Positions 10,483 to 18,334 of a stretch of DNA of 31,588 bases are shown here, in pieces. This DNA comes from an uncultured Coriobacteriaceae bacterium. GTDB lineage: Bacteria; Actinomycetota; Coriobacteriia; Coriobacteriales; Eggerthellaceae. Position numbers and translations under genes: made by a program. The notes under the pieces are model-generated. The model had not been told where the DNA came from. It saw nothing but the letters and a program-made list of their open reading frames with translations, and ran no database searches. The stretch is from assembly GCA_900539675.1 (NCBI GenBank), contig UQDJ01000018.1, forward strand, positions 1 through 31,588. The letters run 5' to 3'. Numbering within the stretch: position 1 is the stretch's first letter; each line of letters opens with the position of its first letter.

Positions 10483-11106
10483 ATGGCAACTATTGAAGTT
10501 AAGGACTCGAGCGGCAAAAAGGTAAACGATACCGAACTGTCCGCTGCAGTCTTTGGTATTGAACCTAACGTGCATGTAATGCACGAAGTGGTTCGCGCCC
10601 AGCGCGCTGCTCGTCGCGCTGGTACGCATGACACCTTGACCCGTGGCGAAGTTCGCGGCGGCGGCAAGAAGCCTTGGCGCCAGAAGGGTACTGGTCGTGC
10701 TCGTCAGGGTACGATTCGTGCTCCTCAATGGGCAGGCGGCGGTACGGTATTCGGCCCGCATCCTCGTTCCTATGCTTTCAAGGTACCTGCAAAGGTTGTA
10801 AAGCTGGCTATGCGCTCTGCTCTGTCCGCTAAGGTGGCAGACAACGAGCTTGTTGTGGCTGACTCTTTGGCATTCGAGAAGCCTTCCACTAAGCAGGCCG
10901 TTGAGGTTTTGAAGAACCTGGGTCTTGAAGGTCGCGTAACGCTGGTTATCGGCGACGAAGACGTAAACACGTTCTTGTCTTTCCGTAACCTTCCTAAGGT
11001 TCGTACCATCGCAATCTCCGAGGCTAACACCCTGGACTTTATCGACAACAAGGCGCTCGTATTTACGACTGCAGCCCTGAACCGCATCGAGGAGGTGCTT
11101 GCATAA
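10483..11106 (+). CDS. rplD: 50S ribosomal protein L4
   Basis: L4 lines the constriction of the nascent-peptide tunnel; in E. coli it also represses the S10 operon by acting on its leader. The 207-residue protein carries the tunnel-loop signature, with RGGGKKPWRQKGTGRARQG at about residues 58-76 and the following WAGGGTVFGPHPR. The remaining part is a globular domain ending RIEEVLA. Whether L4 regulates this operon is unknown because rpsJ has no separate leader here. Its stop codon overlaps the ATG of rplW by one base, which indicates translational coupling. Confidence 0.97.
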   Translation: MATIEVKDSSGKKVNDTELSAAVFGIEPNVHVMHEVVRAQRAARRAGTHDTLTRGEVRGGGKKPWRQKGTGRARQGTIRAPQWAGGGTVFGPHPRSYAFKVPAKVVKLAMRSALSAKVADNELVVADSLAFEKPSTKQAVEVLKNLGLEGRVTLVIGDEDVNTFLSFRNLPKVRTIAISEANTLDFIDNKALVFTTAALNRIEEVLA

Positions 11107-11396
11107 TGAAGGATCCCCGCGAGGTCATCATTCGCCCGATCATTTCGGAGCACACCTACATGCGCATGGAGGACAACGTTTATACCTTTGAGGTTGCAAA
11201 GACCGCTAACAAGGTAGAAATTGCGCAGGCTATCGAGGCTATCTTCGACGTTAAGGTAGTCAAGGTAAACACCGCAAACGTTAAGTCTAAGCCAAAGCGT
11301 GTACGCTACCAGGTAGGCACCACTCGTACCTGGAAAAAGGCTATGGTTACCCTGGCTGAAGGCGATTCTATCGAAATTTTCGCTAACCAGGCATAA
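11106..11396 (+). CDS. rplW: 50S ribosomal protein L23
   Basis: L23 stands at the tunnel exit and is the docking site for trigger factor and the signal recognition particle. The 96-residue protein has the conserved N-terminus (PREVIIRPIISEHTY) and the ANKVEIAQAIEAIFDVKVVKVNT core. It overlaps rplD by one base. In most bacteria rplB follows at once; here a strong terminator follows and rplB lies about 9.4 kb downstream. Confidence 0.97.
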   Translation: MKDPREVIIRPIISEHTYMRMEDNVYTFEVAKTANKVEIAQAIEAIFDVKVVKVNTANVKSKPKRVRYQVGTTRTWKKAMVTLAEGDSIEIFANQA

Positions 11397-11458
11397 ATCA
11401 TCTCTGCCTTGTTCGACTTGATGCTTGTAAGCGAGTGACAAGTAACATAAGAACAACT

Positions 11459-11498
11459 ATTCCCCCTGCCAAAGCTACTGGCGGGGGGAATTTGTTTT
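11459..11498 (+). terminator. Terminator after rplW
   Basis: ATTCCCCC (11459-11466) pairs with GGGGGAAT (11484-11491), extended inward through TGCC/GGCG, with a nine-base loop and then a T-rich run (TTGTTTT). This closes the str plus S10-proximal unit. The remaining 140 bases before nudC show no gene. Confidence 0.9.
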
Positions 11499-11639
11499 AT
11501 GCTCCTGATACGATGAATCTCTGGCGGATCATGGTTCATGTTTGATGAGTAAAGATCCCAAGATTGTCTGATATCACCCCAAATGATGGCGTGGATGGCA
11601 TTAAAACGAATACAAACGTGATACCGAAAGAAGGATGGC

Positions 11640-12581
11640 ATGTTTCAAGATATTGCACCCTATACGTTTTGTAATGACTATGCCTGGGTTTCACCCGAAC
11701 CTTTTGATCGTGTATTGATCTATGATGGCCCTTCGGTGCTTGTATCGCTGGATGTCCACAACCAGCTTCACTTTCCAAGCTATGCGTGGTTAAAAGATCG
11801 CGACATCATTACAAAACAATCTGTGGCCCAGGGCATTCCTAAAGCCGACGGCAGCCATCCTGAGGCATACTTTTTGTTTAGTGTGGGAGAAACTGCGTAT
11901 ATACGCTGCGAGGTTGACAGAGAGGCTCTGAGGCGTGAAATGGACACGCCTGAGGCGAAAAACGAAAGCTGGCAATTTATGCCGGTAGGACGTTTGCATC
12001 ACTATGGTCCTCGTCGCCGTGCGTTTGCAGGATATGTCGGATACGAGTATGACACCTGGTATGCAACGCGTCGATTTTGCGGCCGCTGTGGAACCCCTTT
12101 AGTTCATGACGAAGTGGAACGTATGGTGAAGTGCCCTCACTGTGGTTTGATGGAATTTCCTAAGCTGTTTCCAGCCATCATCGTGGGCATTATTGATCCC
12201 GCAACCGATAAGGTGCTTGTTTCACGTTATGCAAATCGTGAATACAAGCGTTATGCCCTCATTGCGGGCTTTTGCGAAATGGGCGAAACCGTAGAGCAAA
12301 CCGTGCATCGTGAAGTGATGGAAGAAGTGGGCCTCAAGGTGAAGAATCTGCGTTACTACAAAAGTCAGCCCTGGCCCGCATCATCGTCACTGTTATTTGG
12401 CTTTTTCGGCGAGTTGGATGGCTCGGATGCCATTACTCTTGATGAACATGAATTGGAGCATGCTGAGTGGATCGATCGAGAGGATTTACCGCAAGAAGAA
12501 GCGGATTATTCGTTGACGCGCGATATGATGCAAGTGTTACGAGCGCATCGAGAAAATGAATATTGTACAAGCGCAAGGTGA
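11640..12581 (+). CDS. nudC: NAD+ diphosphatase / NAD-cap RNA hydrolase (NudC)
   Basis: NudC-type Nudix enzymes cleave NAD(H) to NMN and AMP and can remove NAD caps from RNA 5' ends. The 313-residue protein has the family order: an N-terminal domain, a zinc ribbon with Cys147, Cys150, Cys165 and Cys168, the Nudix box from Gly210 to Leu232 (G-x5-E-x7-REVMEEVGL), and the NudC signature SQPWP at 242-246. After SQPWP the sequence reads ASSS instead of the usual FPxS pattern, so the signature is slightly degenerate. An AGAAGGA site precedes ATG 11640. The next gene begins 49 bases after its stop and is probably co-transcribed. Confidence 0.9.
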   Translation: MFQDIAPYTFCNDYAWVSPEPFDRVLIYDGPSVLVSLDVHNQLHFPSYAWLKDRDIITKQSVAQGIPKADGSHPEAYFLFSVGETAYIRCEVDREALRREMDTPEAKNESWQFMPVGRLHHYGPRRRAFAGYVGYEYDTWYATRRFCGRCGTPLVHDEVERMVKCPHCGLMEFPKLFPAIIVGIIDPATDKVLVSRYANREYKRYALIAGFCEMGETVEQTVHREVMEEVGLKVKNLRYYKSQPWPASSSLLFGFFGELDGSDAITLDEHELEHAEWIDREDLPQEEADYSLTRDMMQVLRAHRENEYCTSAR

Positions 12582-12630
12582 AGAGATAAGAGGACGACTA
12601 CTCAGCATATGTAAGGTGAAAGGGATGATT

Positions 12631-12993
12631 ATGGATAGTATCCTTTTTGTTGAATATCCGAAGTGTTCAACATGCAAGAAAGCTAAGAAGTGGCTGGATG
12701 ATCATGGTATTTCTTATACGGATCGCCATATTGTCGAAGAAAATCCTGCAGCTGATGAATTAAAAGCATGGCATGAGCGCAGCGGGTTGCCTTTAAAGCG
12801 CTTTTTTAATACGAGTGGAATGCTGTATCGCGAAATGAACATCAAAGAGAAGTTGGCAGGCGATATGAGCAACGATGAAGCTTATGCACTCTTAGCAACA
12901 AACGGGATGCTGGTAAAGCGACCGCTTATTGTGACCGATGCATTTGTGCTAACTGGATTTAAAGAAGCCGAATGGGAAGAAAAGTTGCTGTAA
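12631..12993 (+). CDS. ArsC/Spx-family protein (arsenate reductase-like)
   Basis: This 120-residue thioredoxin-fold protein belongs to the ArsC/Spx/YffB group. It has a CxxC pair (Cys12 and Cys15 in YPKCSTCKKA), the helix typical of the family, and a late VKRPLIV segment containing the conserved Arg-Pro. Members are glutaredoxin-dependent arsenate reductases, RNA-polymerase-binding Spx regulators or uncharacterised redox proteins. The sequence does not decide among these, and no other ars gene is nearby. The start at ATG 12631 has AAAGGG six bases upstream; ATG 12625 is an equally spaced in-frame alternative. It follows nudC and ends before a bidirectional terminator. Confidence 0.75.
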   Translation: MDSILFVEYPKCSTCKKAKKWLDDHGISYTDRHIVEENPAADELKAWHERSGLPLKRFFNTSGMLYREMNIKEKLAGDMSNDEAYALLATNGMLVKRPLIVTDAFVLTGFKEAEWEEKLL

Positions 12994-13026
12994 GAATCGA
13001 CTGAGTGGAACAAAATATAAATCTAT

Positions 13027-13058
13027 AACAAAGGCGAACCTACTGGTTCGCCTTTGTT
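13027..13058. terminator. Bidirectional terminator between the ArsC-like gene and sstT
   Basis: AACAAAGGCGAACC (13027-13040), loop TACT, then GGTTCGCCTTTGTT (13045-13058) make a perfect 14-pair hairpin, A-rich on one flank and T-rich on the other. It can end transcription from both converging genes. The 91 bases from here to the sstT stop show no gene. Confidence 0.9.
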
Positions 13059-13149
13059 GATAATGCCTTTAAGTAAATGTGCGGTAATACTTACCGGAAG
13101 GTCCCGACTTTCGTTACTCCTTAGTATTTTCAGTAGGTGTCACCGTAGC

Positions 13150-14460
13150 CTAAGCAGTTTGTTCTGTACTCTGCGTTGAAGAATTTTCCCGTGGTACGGA
13201 AGAATCCTCAGGACGCATCCATTCATCATCGTCTTTGCCGGGCTTATAGGTGATACCCAATTTGCGACGCTCGCGGTAGTCGGAAGATGCCGTAAATAAA
13301 ACGTCGGTCAGCGAGTTGATAGCCGTTTCAACAGAGTCCTGGATAACGCCGATAACAAAGCCAACGCCTACAACCTGCATAGCGATGTCGTTACTAATGC
13401 CAAAGAGCGAGCATGCCAATGGAATCAACAGCAATGAGCCGCCGGCAACACCGGATGCACCGCAAGCGCTTGCGGCTGCCAAAACGCAGAGAAAACCAGC
13501 CTGCAAAGGATTAATTGCAATCCCCATCGTATGTGCGGCTGCCATGGCCATAACCGTAATGGTCACGGCAGCACCGCCCATGTTGACGGTTGCACCAAGG
13601 GGAATGGAAACAGAATACGTATCCTTGCTGAGCCCCAATCGACGGCACAGTTCCATGTTAACGGGGATGTTTGCAGCGGAACTACGCGTAAAGAATGCCG
13701 TGGTACCGGAGTCCTTGATGCAGCGGAACAGCAGGGGGTAGGGGTTTTTGCGGATGCATAAAAAGGACAGGAAGGGATACACGATAAACAAAACGAAGAA
13801 CATCGAACCTAGCAGCACAATGAGCAGCTGACCGTATTCGATGAAGATGTCAACACCGTTTTGGGAGACAGACGTGTAAATCAAACCGAAAATGCCAAAC
13901 GGTGCGCAGGCGATAACCCAGCGAACCACGATAGAAACAGCATGTGACATAGAGCTAAAGAAGTCACGCGTACCTTCAGAGGTAAAGCGCAAAGCAATGC
14001 CTAAAATGATTGCCCATACCAAAATACCCAGATAGTTAGCGTTTACCAGAGCATCAACGGGGTTGGCAACCATATTGGTCAGCAGGGTGGTTACCACTTC
14101 GCCAATATCGGAAGGAGCACTTTGACTTGCGGACTCAACGCCTGAAAGCGTCAGCTCGGTGGGCATAATATAAGATGCAATAACAGCAGTAAAGGCCGCG
14201 CACAGCGTTGCAACTACGTACAGGATGACGATAGTGCGCATTGATTTTGGCATCTTGGTGCGGCAAAGAGCGTTTACCACCAAGAAGAATACCAACAGCG
14301 GAGCGATGGCCTTCAAGGCGTTTACGAACAGGGTGCCCAGCATAGAGATTACGACCAAATCTTTCGGGCCGAAAATGCCGATAAGAGCACCGATGACGAG
14401 ACCGATCAAAATACGTTTGATTAGGCTCAGGCTCGTCCAAGCTTTCACAATTGCTTTCAT
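13150..14460 (-). CDS. sstT: Serine/threonine:Na+ symporter SstT
   Basis: SstT imports serine and threonine with sodium across the cytoplasmic membrane and belongs to the dicarboxylate/amino acid:cation symporter family. The 436-residue protein has about eight to ten hydrophobic helices. The family's re-entrant-loop and substrate motifs are clear: FFTRSSAANIPVN, the segment SIPLGATVNMGGAA, and GASGVAGGSLLLIP followed by GISNDIAMQVVGVGF. A charged C-terminal tail of about 40 residues extends past the core. The start at ATG 14458-14460 has AGGAG upstream on this strand. It is a single-gene unit with a leader of roughly 130 bases containing a perfect palindrome. Serine uptake would suit an amino-acid-fermenting anaerobe. 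Confidence 0.93.
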   Translation of the reverse strand: MKAIVKAWTSLSLIKRILIGLVIGALIGIFGPKDLVVISMLGTLFVNALKAIAPLLVFFLVVNALCRTKMPKSMRTIVILYVVATLCAAFTAVIASYIMPTELTLSGVESASQSAPSDIGEVVTTLLTNMVANPVDALVNANYLGILVWAIILGIALRFTSEGTRDFFSSMSHAVSIVVRWVIACAPFGIFGLIYTSVSQNGVDIFIEYGQLLIVLLGSMFFVLFIVYPFLSFLCIRKNPYPLLFRCIKDSGTTAFFTRSSAANIPVNMELCRRLGLSKDTYSVSIPLGATVNMGGAAVTITVMAMAAAHTMGIAINPLQAGFLCVLAAASACGASGVAGGSLLLIPLACSLFGISNDIAMQVVGVGFVIGVIQDSVETAINSLTDVLFTASSDYRERRKLGITYKPGKDDDEWMRPEDSSVPRENSSTQSTEQTA

Positions 14461-14513
14461 GAGTTGAACTCCTAGTAATGGGGAAAATGATCGCCACTTC
14501 AGGAGTTGCTGAT

Positions 14514-14528
14514 GATACGCTGCGTATC
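14514..14528. promoter_or_regulatory. Perfect palindrome upstream of sstT (operator candidate)
   Basis: GATACGC, one base, GCGTATC forms a perfect inverted repeat 54 bases before the sstT start and downstream of a possible promoter. The spacing is too tight for a normal RNA loop, so a DNA-binding dimer is the likelier reader. No regulator is identified. Confidence 0.45.
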
Positions 14529-14593
14529 CACAAGTGTTCAGAAAATAGGTAAGCAGCGAACCAGCAGTAAATCCTTTAAGTGGTTAGTTGAAT

Positions 14594-14622
14594 ATTATAG
14601 GCATAGATGTAAACAGGTTGTT
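14594..14622 (-). promoter_or_regulatory. Possible promoter of sstT
   Basis: A perfect TATAAT is read on the minus strand at 14599-14594. The -35 region at the correct distance (AACAAC) matches poorly. The rest of the 14461-14854 gap contains no gene that I can support. Confidence 0.3.
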
Positions 14623-14854
14623 ACGTAGAGCACATTTTGACCGCCAATCGGCGCTTGTACGGGGCATTCGGCAATGAAGATTGACTCGTTTCAGTTTTTC
14701 TGATCTGTGCGAATAGGATAACGATGTCCCAAATGTGTACCATGCTAAAGAGAAAAGTCCAGGTTTGTTACGAAACAGTGTACAGTTTTATCCAGTCCCC
14801 AGAATTTCGAGAGTGGAAACAAAAATTCAGTTCTAAGAATCTTGTGAGTGAAAA

Positions 14855-14892
14855 CATAAAACAAGCTCCCCGAGAACACTCAGGGAGCTTGT
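14855..14892 (-). terminator. Terminator of the acyl-CoA dehydrogenase gene
   Basis: On the minus strand ACAAGCTCCC (14892-14883) pairs with GGGAGCTTGT (14870-14861), with an inner GAG/CTC extension and a small loop, followed by TTTTATGTTTT. It lies about 50 bases beyond the stop codon. Confidence 0.85.
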
Positions 14893-14939
14893 ACTGGAAG
14901 GTGAAGTTAACGTGTTGCGCTCTTGTGAACGCGGAGGGC

Positions 14940-16103
14940 TTACTTAGCCTTGTACTTCTTAACCAGCTGACGACCTGCGATGTATTCCATGATTTCGGTC
15001 GTGCCGCCGCCCATTTCGTTACCACGGAGGTCAGCCCAAATACGGCCGATGCGGATTTCCTTGGTGTAACCAATAGCAGCATAGATAGACATTGCCAGGT
15101 CAGCTACGCGGGTCAGTTCGCGGCAAGCATAGCCCTTGAGCAGTGCGGATTCCAGACGAGTGGATTCGCCATTGTCCAGCATGTTAACTACCTGATACAG
15201 ACGCATACGTACGTTTTGGATGATGTTTTCCATTTCGCAGAGGTGCAGCTGAATGGTGGTCTGGTGAGCGATTGGCTTCTGGAAGCAGATACGCTCAGAT
15301 GCATAAGCGCCAGCGTCATTCAAAGCAGCCTGAGCAAGACCCAAAGAAGATGCAACAACCAAGCAGCGTTCGAACTCGAGCTTCTTCATGAGGAGCTTCC
15401 AGCCCATGCCCGGTTCACCGATACGCATATCCTCGGTCAGAACTACGTTGTCGAAGAACTGGTCTACGAACGGAATAGCCTGCTGACCTACCTTGTCAAG
15501 CTTAGCAACAGTGAAGCCAGGGGTGTCGTTAGGAACAAGCCACAAAGAGTACTTGTCGTTTTCATAGGAGGGATCTTCGTCCTTAGCTACAACCATGGTG
15601 TACAGTGCAAGACCGCCCAGGGTAACCCAGGTCTTCTGGCCGTTGAGCAGGTAGGTGCCGTCGGGCTGCTTCTTGGTTACGCAGGTCATAGCATTGTTGT
15701 CAGAGCCAGCTGCAGGCTCGGAAATAGCGGAGCAAGCGATGCAGGTGCTTTCAACATTGTTGATAGCGTCCATGATCATTTCCTGCTGCTTTTCGGTACC
15801 AAAGTCAATAACGTCAGTGATGGTATTGAAGTCGGTTACGAAGGGAAGGGTTACGCCCGTGAACTCATGCAGCTTTTCTACCAGCAAAATCTCGGTCAGC
15901 TTGTCTACCGGTACGCCACCTACCTCTTCAGGCAGACCCAGGTACATGAAGCCAGCTTCGCGGTAAGCCATAGCAGCTTCGAGGGAGATGTGGTGATCCA
16001 CTTCGTAAGCCTGCTTTACTGCTTCATCGGTGAAGTAGCGAGTTGCATACTCCTTAGCGCTTTCGATGAGCAATTCCTGTTCGTCGGTAAGCTTAAAATC
16101 CAT
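14940..16103 (-). CDS. CaiA-like acyl-CoA dehydrogenase
   Basis: This 387-residue flavoprotein has the acyl-CoA dehydrogenase fold: an N-terminal helical domain (MDFKLTDEQELLIESAKEY), the FAD/substrate motif ISEPAAGSD, a beta domain with TWVTLGG, and a C-terminal helical domain. At the position of the classical catalytic glutamate of MCAD (Glu376 in YEGT), this protein has Gly366 in MGGGTTEI (364-371). E. coli CaiA, crotonobetainyl-CoA reductase, also lacks Glu there (SGGSDE). That favours a CaiA-like reductase or a base located elsewhere. A CaiB-like CoA-transferase is the next gene upstream on the same strand, but each has its own terminator. An AAGGAGAGG site precedes ATG 16103. The substrate is unknown, and no ETF genes are in the window. 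Confidence 0.85.
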   Translation of the reverse strand: MDFKLTDEQELLIESAKEYATRYFTDEAVKQAYEVDHHISLEAAMAYREAGFMYLGLPEEVGGVPVDKLTEILLVEKLHEFTGVTLPFVTDFNTITDVIDFGTEKQQEMIMDAINNVESTCIACSAISEPAAGSDNNAMTCVTKKQPDGTYLLNGQKTWVTLGGLALYTMVVAKDEDPSYENDKYSLWLVPNDTPGFTVAKLDKVGQQAIPFVDQFFDNVVLTEDMRIGEPGMGWKLLMKKLEFERCLVVASSLGLAQAALNDAGAYASERICFQKPIAHQTTIQLHLCEMENIIQNVRMRLYQVVNMLDNGESTRLESALLKGYACRELTRVADLAMSIYAAIGYTKEIRIGRIWADLRGNEMGGGTTEIMEYIAGRQLVKKYKAK

Positions 16104-16167
16104 AATACGATCCTCTCCTTATTATTTGATCGAATGGAACAGATGTTTTTCATACGTCAAAACGTCC

Positions 16168-16196
16168 TGTTCAAACGTTATCCTAGCATTTGAACA
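16168..16196. promoter_or_regulatory. Inverted repeat upstream of the acyl-CoA dehydrogenase gene (operator candidate)
   Basis: TGTTCAAA (16168-16175) and TTTGAACA (16189-16196) are perfect inverted eight-base arms whose centres lie about two helical turns (21 bases) apart. A minus-strand -10-like TAGGAT (16185-16180) lies between them, so a bound dimer could block this promoter. The site is 65-93 bases upstream of the start codon. Confidence 0.5.
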
Positions 16197-16319
16197 CGTT
16201 TTCCTCTATGCAATGAGCCATTTCCTTTTCGTATACTATTTTTAAGTTTTGCAAACCCGTTGTTATGACATGGATATTTGCCCATATAGGAAGCGAAAAT
16301 TGAGCATGCGCATAAACGC

Positions 16320-16346
16320 AAAAGAGGAGCGTGGCGCTCCTCTTTT
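16320..16346. terminator. Terminator of the CoA-transferase gene
   Basis: AAAAGAGGAGCG (16320-16331), loop TGG, then CGCTCCTCTTTT (16335-16346) form a perfect 12-pair hairpin 16 bases past the CoA-transferase stop on the minus strand. Its T-rich arm also allows it to work on the plus strand. Confidence 0.85.
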
Positions 16347-16361
16347 GATTAAAAATTATAT

Positions 16362-17642
16362 CTAGTCGGTTATTGAGTGGGGACCAAAGCTTGGCTTCAA
16401 GACCGATTCGGGTAACTGAGGACCATCGTAGCATTTCACAGCAGTGCCGTTCAGAGCATCGATATCATCATCGCTGTAGCCGAACTCTTTCATGATGCGT
16501 GCGGTATCAAAGCCTACCGGACGAGAACGATACAGCACTGGATCGCCAAGTGATCCTAAACGCACGGGAGAAGTGGGCAATACCTTATCGCCGTATGCAT
16601 CGTAGTGCAGGCTGCGCAGTGAGTCGTTCGCGAAGGCTTCTTCATCATGCAGAATGTCGTTTGGCAAGAATAGGCGTTGATAGGGAATTTCATTTTCTTT
16701 AAAGATGGGTTCCCAGTAATCCCAATCCTGGGTAAGGAAGTGGTTTTCGAGCATCTTTACCACTTCGGTATTGCCGCCGTTGCCGTTGTTGATGACCTCG
16801 GATGTGGTGTAGCGTTCATCACCTAAGAGAGACGTAAGGCCAATAGAGGTCATCAGATGTTCAAAGTACAGATCGTAGCTACCATAGCAGATGATAAACC
16901 ACACACCGTCCTTTGAGCGATAGGTGTTATTGGAGGGGCAGGTGGCGTCATAGCGTGATTTTGGCCACTTGTCGCCAAACTGCGAAGATGCCAGCATAAT
17001 CTGCATAGCCCACAGCGCATTATGGTGCAAGTTGGTGGTTACCTTGTCGCCTTCGCCCGTACGCTCTTTGCGTACCAACGCTGCCAGCAAGCCTGCGGTC
17101 AAGGTGATGGAACTGTTCCAGTCGCCGATAGCTGCTGGCCAATTTATGGGTTGGTAGTGATCTCCTGCTTGGGGAAGCGAAGCAAGAAAGCCTCCACGCG
17201 CAGCATAGGCTGTGGTATCAAATCCTTTGGTATCTTTTTCGGGACCGTATTCGCCGTAACCTCGCATTTGACCCCATACCAAGTGAGGGTGGCGGGCATG
17301 TATTGATTCCCAATCGAGGCCGAGCTTTTTGAGGGCTTTATCGCGAAAGCTCGTAACCATGATATCTGCCTGAGCCAGCAGTTTATCCACAAATGCCATA
17401 CCGCTGGGATCTTTCAGGTTAACCGACAAGAACTGCTTGTTAAGCGATGCTAAGTCGAAAGCTGGATCGTCAATATCGGTTTTTTCCATGCCAAAGGCTG
17501 GCCCGTTGGTGCGGTACTCATCGCCAGTAAACGGTTCAATTTTATAGATGGTGGCACCCATTTCGCCTAGGATGCGCAAGCAGGCAGGTGCTGCCACGTA
17601 GCCGGTTAATTCGACTACCTTTACTCCTTCAAGACCCTTCAT
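16362..17642 (-). CDS. CaiB/BaiF (class III) CoA-transferase
   Basis: Class III CoA-transferases move CoA between carboxylic acids through an aspartyl intermediate. This 426-residue protein begins MKGLEGVKVVELTGYVAAPACLRILGE, the family's CoA-binding start. Residue Asp142 in GFDTTAYAARGG is the likely catalytic aspartate. Similar FD-TAY-AR-G segments occur in the FldA/HadA branch, which acts on aryl-lactate or 2-hydroxyisocaproate in amino acid fermentation, and CaiB is a related alternative. No dehydratase or activase gene is in view to choose between them. AGAGAGGG lies before ATG 17642. It is divergent from the flavodoxin-like pair across 182 bases and upstream of the CaiA-like dehydrogenase gene. 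Confidence 0.85.
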   Translation of the reverse strand: MKGLEGVKVVELTGYVAAPACLRILGEMGATIYKIEPFTGDEYRTNGPAFGMEKTDIDDPAFDLASLNKQFLSVNLKDPSGMAFVDKLLAQADIMVTSFRDKALKKLGLDWESIHARHPHLVWGQMRGYGEYGPEKDTKGFDTTAYAARGGFLASLPQAGDHYQPINWPAAIGDWNSSITLTAGLLAALVRKERTGEGDKVTTNLHHNALWAMQIMLASSQFGDKWPKSRYDATCPSNNTYRSKDGVWFIICYGSYDLYFEHLMTSIGLTSLLGDERYTTSEVINNGNGGNTEVVKMLENHFLTQDWDYWEPIFKENEIPYQRLFLPNDILHDEEAFANDSLRSLHYDAYGDKVLPTSPVRLGSLGDPVLYRSRPVGFDTARIMKEFGYSDDDIDALNGTAVKCYDGPQLPESVLKPSFGPHSITD

Positions 17643-17824
17643 GTGACCCTCTCTTCACCGGATCGATGCTTTGTAATCTCAGTGTTCTTGATGATACCGT
17701 TTGTGCCCCCGCCCGCGCAGATTCTTTTACGCGATTATGATGACAAAGAAATGTTCTATCCATGTCGCTTCGTTAACACGTCAGAAAAAGCGTTTCAATA
17801 TAAAAGTATGAGAGGAGTGAAACT

Positions 17825-18334
17825 ATGAAGCTTGTGATACATGATTTGGCGCCCGATACGTTTAAGGGGCTCTTTTTAAAGCGCCCTATTGCCGGTCTAA
17901 AGATTGTGGAAAATGATGGCACCATTAAAACTTGTACCGGTTGCTTTGACTGTTGGATTAAGACGCCGGGAAAGTGTGTATTGGAAGATTCATATCGCCA
18001 TATGGCTACGCTGCTCTCGCAGGCCGATGAAGTGGATATCATCAGCCAATGCTGTTTTGGTGGCTATTCCCCTTTTGTAAAAACGGTGCTGGATCGTTGC
18101 ATTGGCTATCTGTTGCCTGCTTTCAAAGTAAACGAGGGCACAACGCGCCATAAGTTGCGCTACGATCACGCCTTTAATATGACCGTATATTTCTATGGAA
18201 GTCATCTTTCGGAACACGAGCAGTCGCTTGCGCTTGAGATGGTGCGTGCCAACAGTCAGAGTTTTTTACCAACCCAATTTAGTGTGCAGTTCTTTTCTTC
18301 TCCTCAACACATGGCGGGGGAGGTGCGTCTGTAA
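17825..18334 (+). CDS. Flavodoxin-fold protein with CxxCxxC segment
   Basis: This 169-residue protein resembles the flavodoxin-like NAD(P)H-dependent oxidoreductase / iron-sulfur flavoprotein group. It has the cysteine segment CTGCFDCWIKTPGKC (Cys37, Cys40, Cys43, Cys51), and SQCCFGGYSPFVKTVLDR at about 74-91 corresponds to the flavin-ring loop. The usual N-terminal FMN-phosphate loop (GSPR-like) is missing; instead the protein starts MKLVIHDLAPD. The start is supported by GAGAGGAG upstream of ATG 17825. Its stop overlaps the start of the next gene, a second flavodoxin-fold protein that has the phosphate loop but not the cysteines, so the two may work as one unit. The function is unknown. Confidence 0.7.
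   Translation: MKLVIHDLAPDTFKGLFLKRPIAGLKIVENDGTIKTCTGCFDCWIKTPGKCVLEDSYRHMATLLSQADEVDIISQCCFGGYSPFVKTVLDRCIGYLLPAFKVNEGTTRHKLRYDHAFNMTVYFYGSHLSEHEQSLALEMVRANSQSFLPTQFSVQFFSSPQHMAGEVRL

Noticed and set aside
14461..14593. T-box riboswitch in the sstT leader
   Set aside because: A Ser/Thr transporter leader is a plausible place, but no T-box core, specifier loop or terminator/antiterminator pair was seen.
14724..16193. Plus-strand 489-codon open frame opposite the acyl-CoA dehydrogenase
   Set aside because: It is antisense to a clear enzyme gene with a good start, ribosome binding site and terminator. Its translation has no recognisable family features and its openness follows from the codon bias of the real gene.
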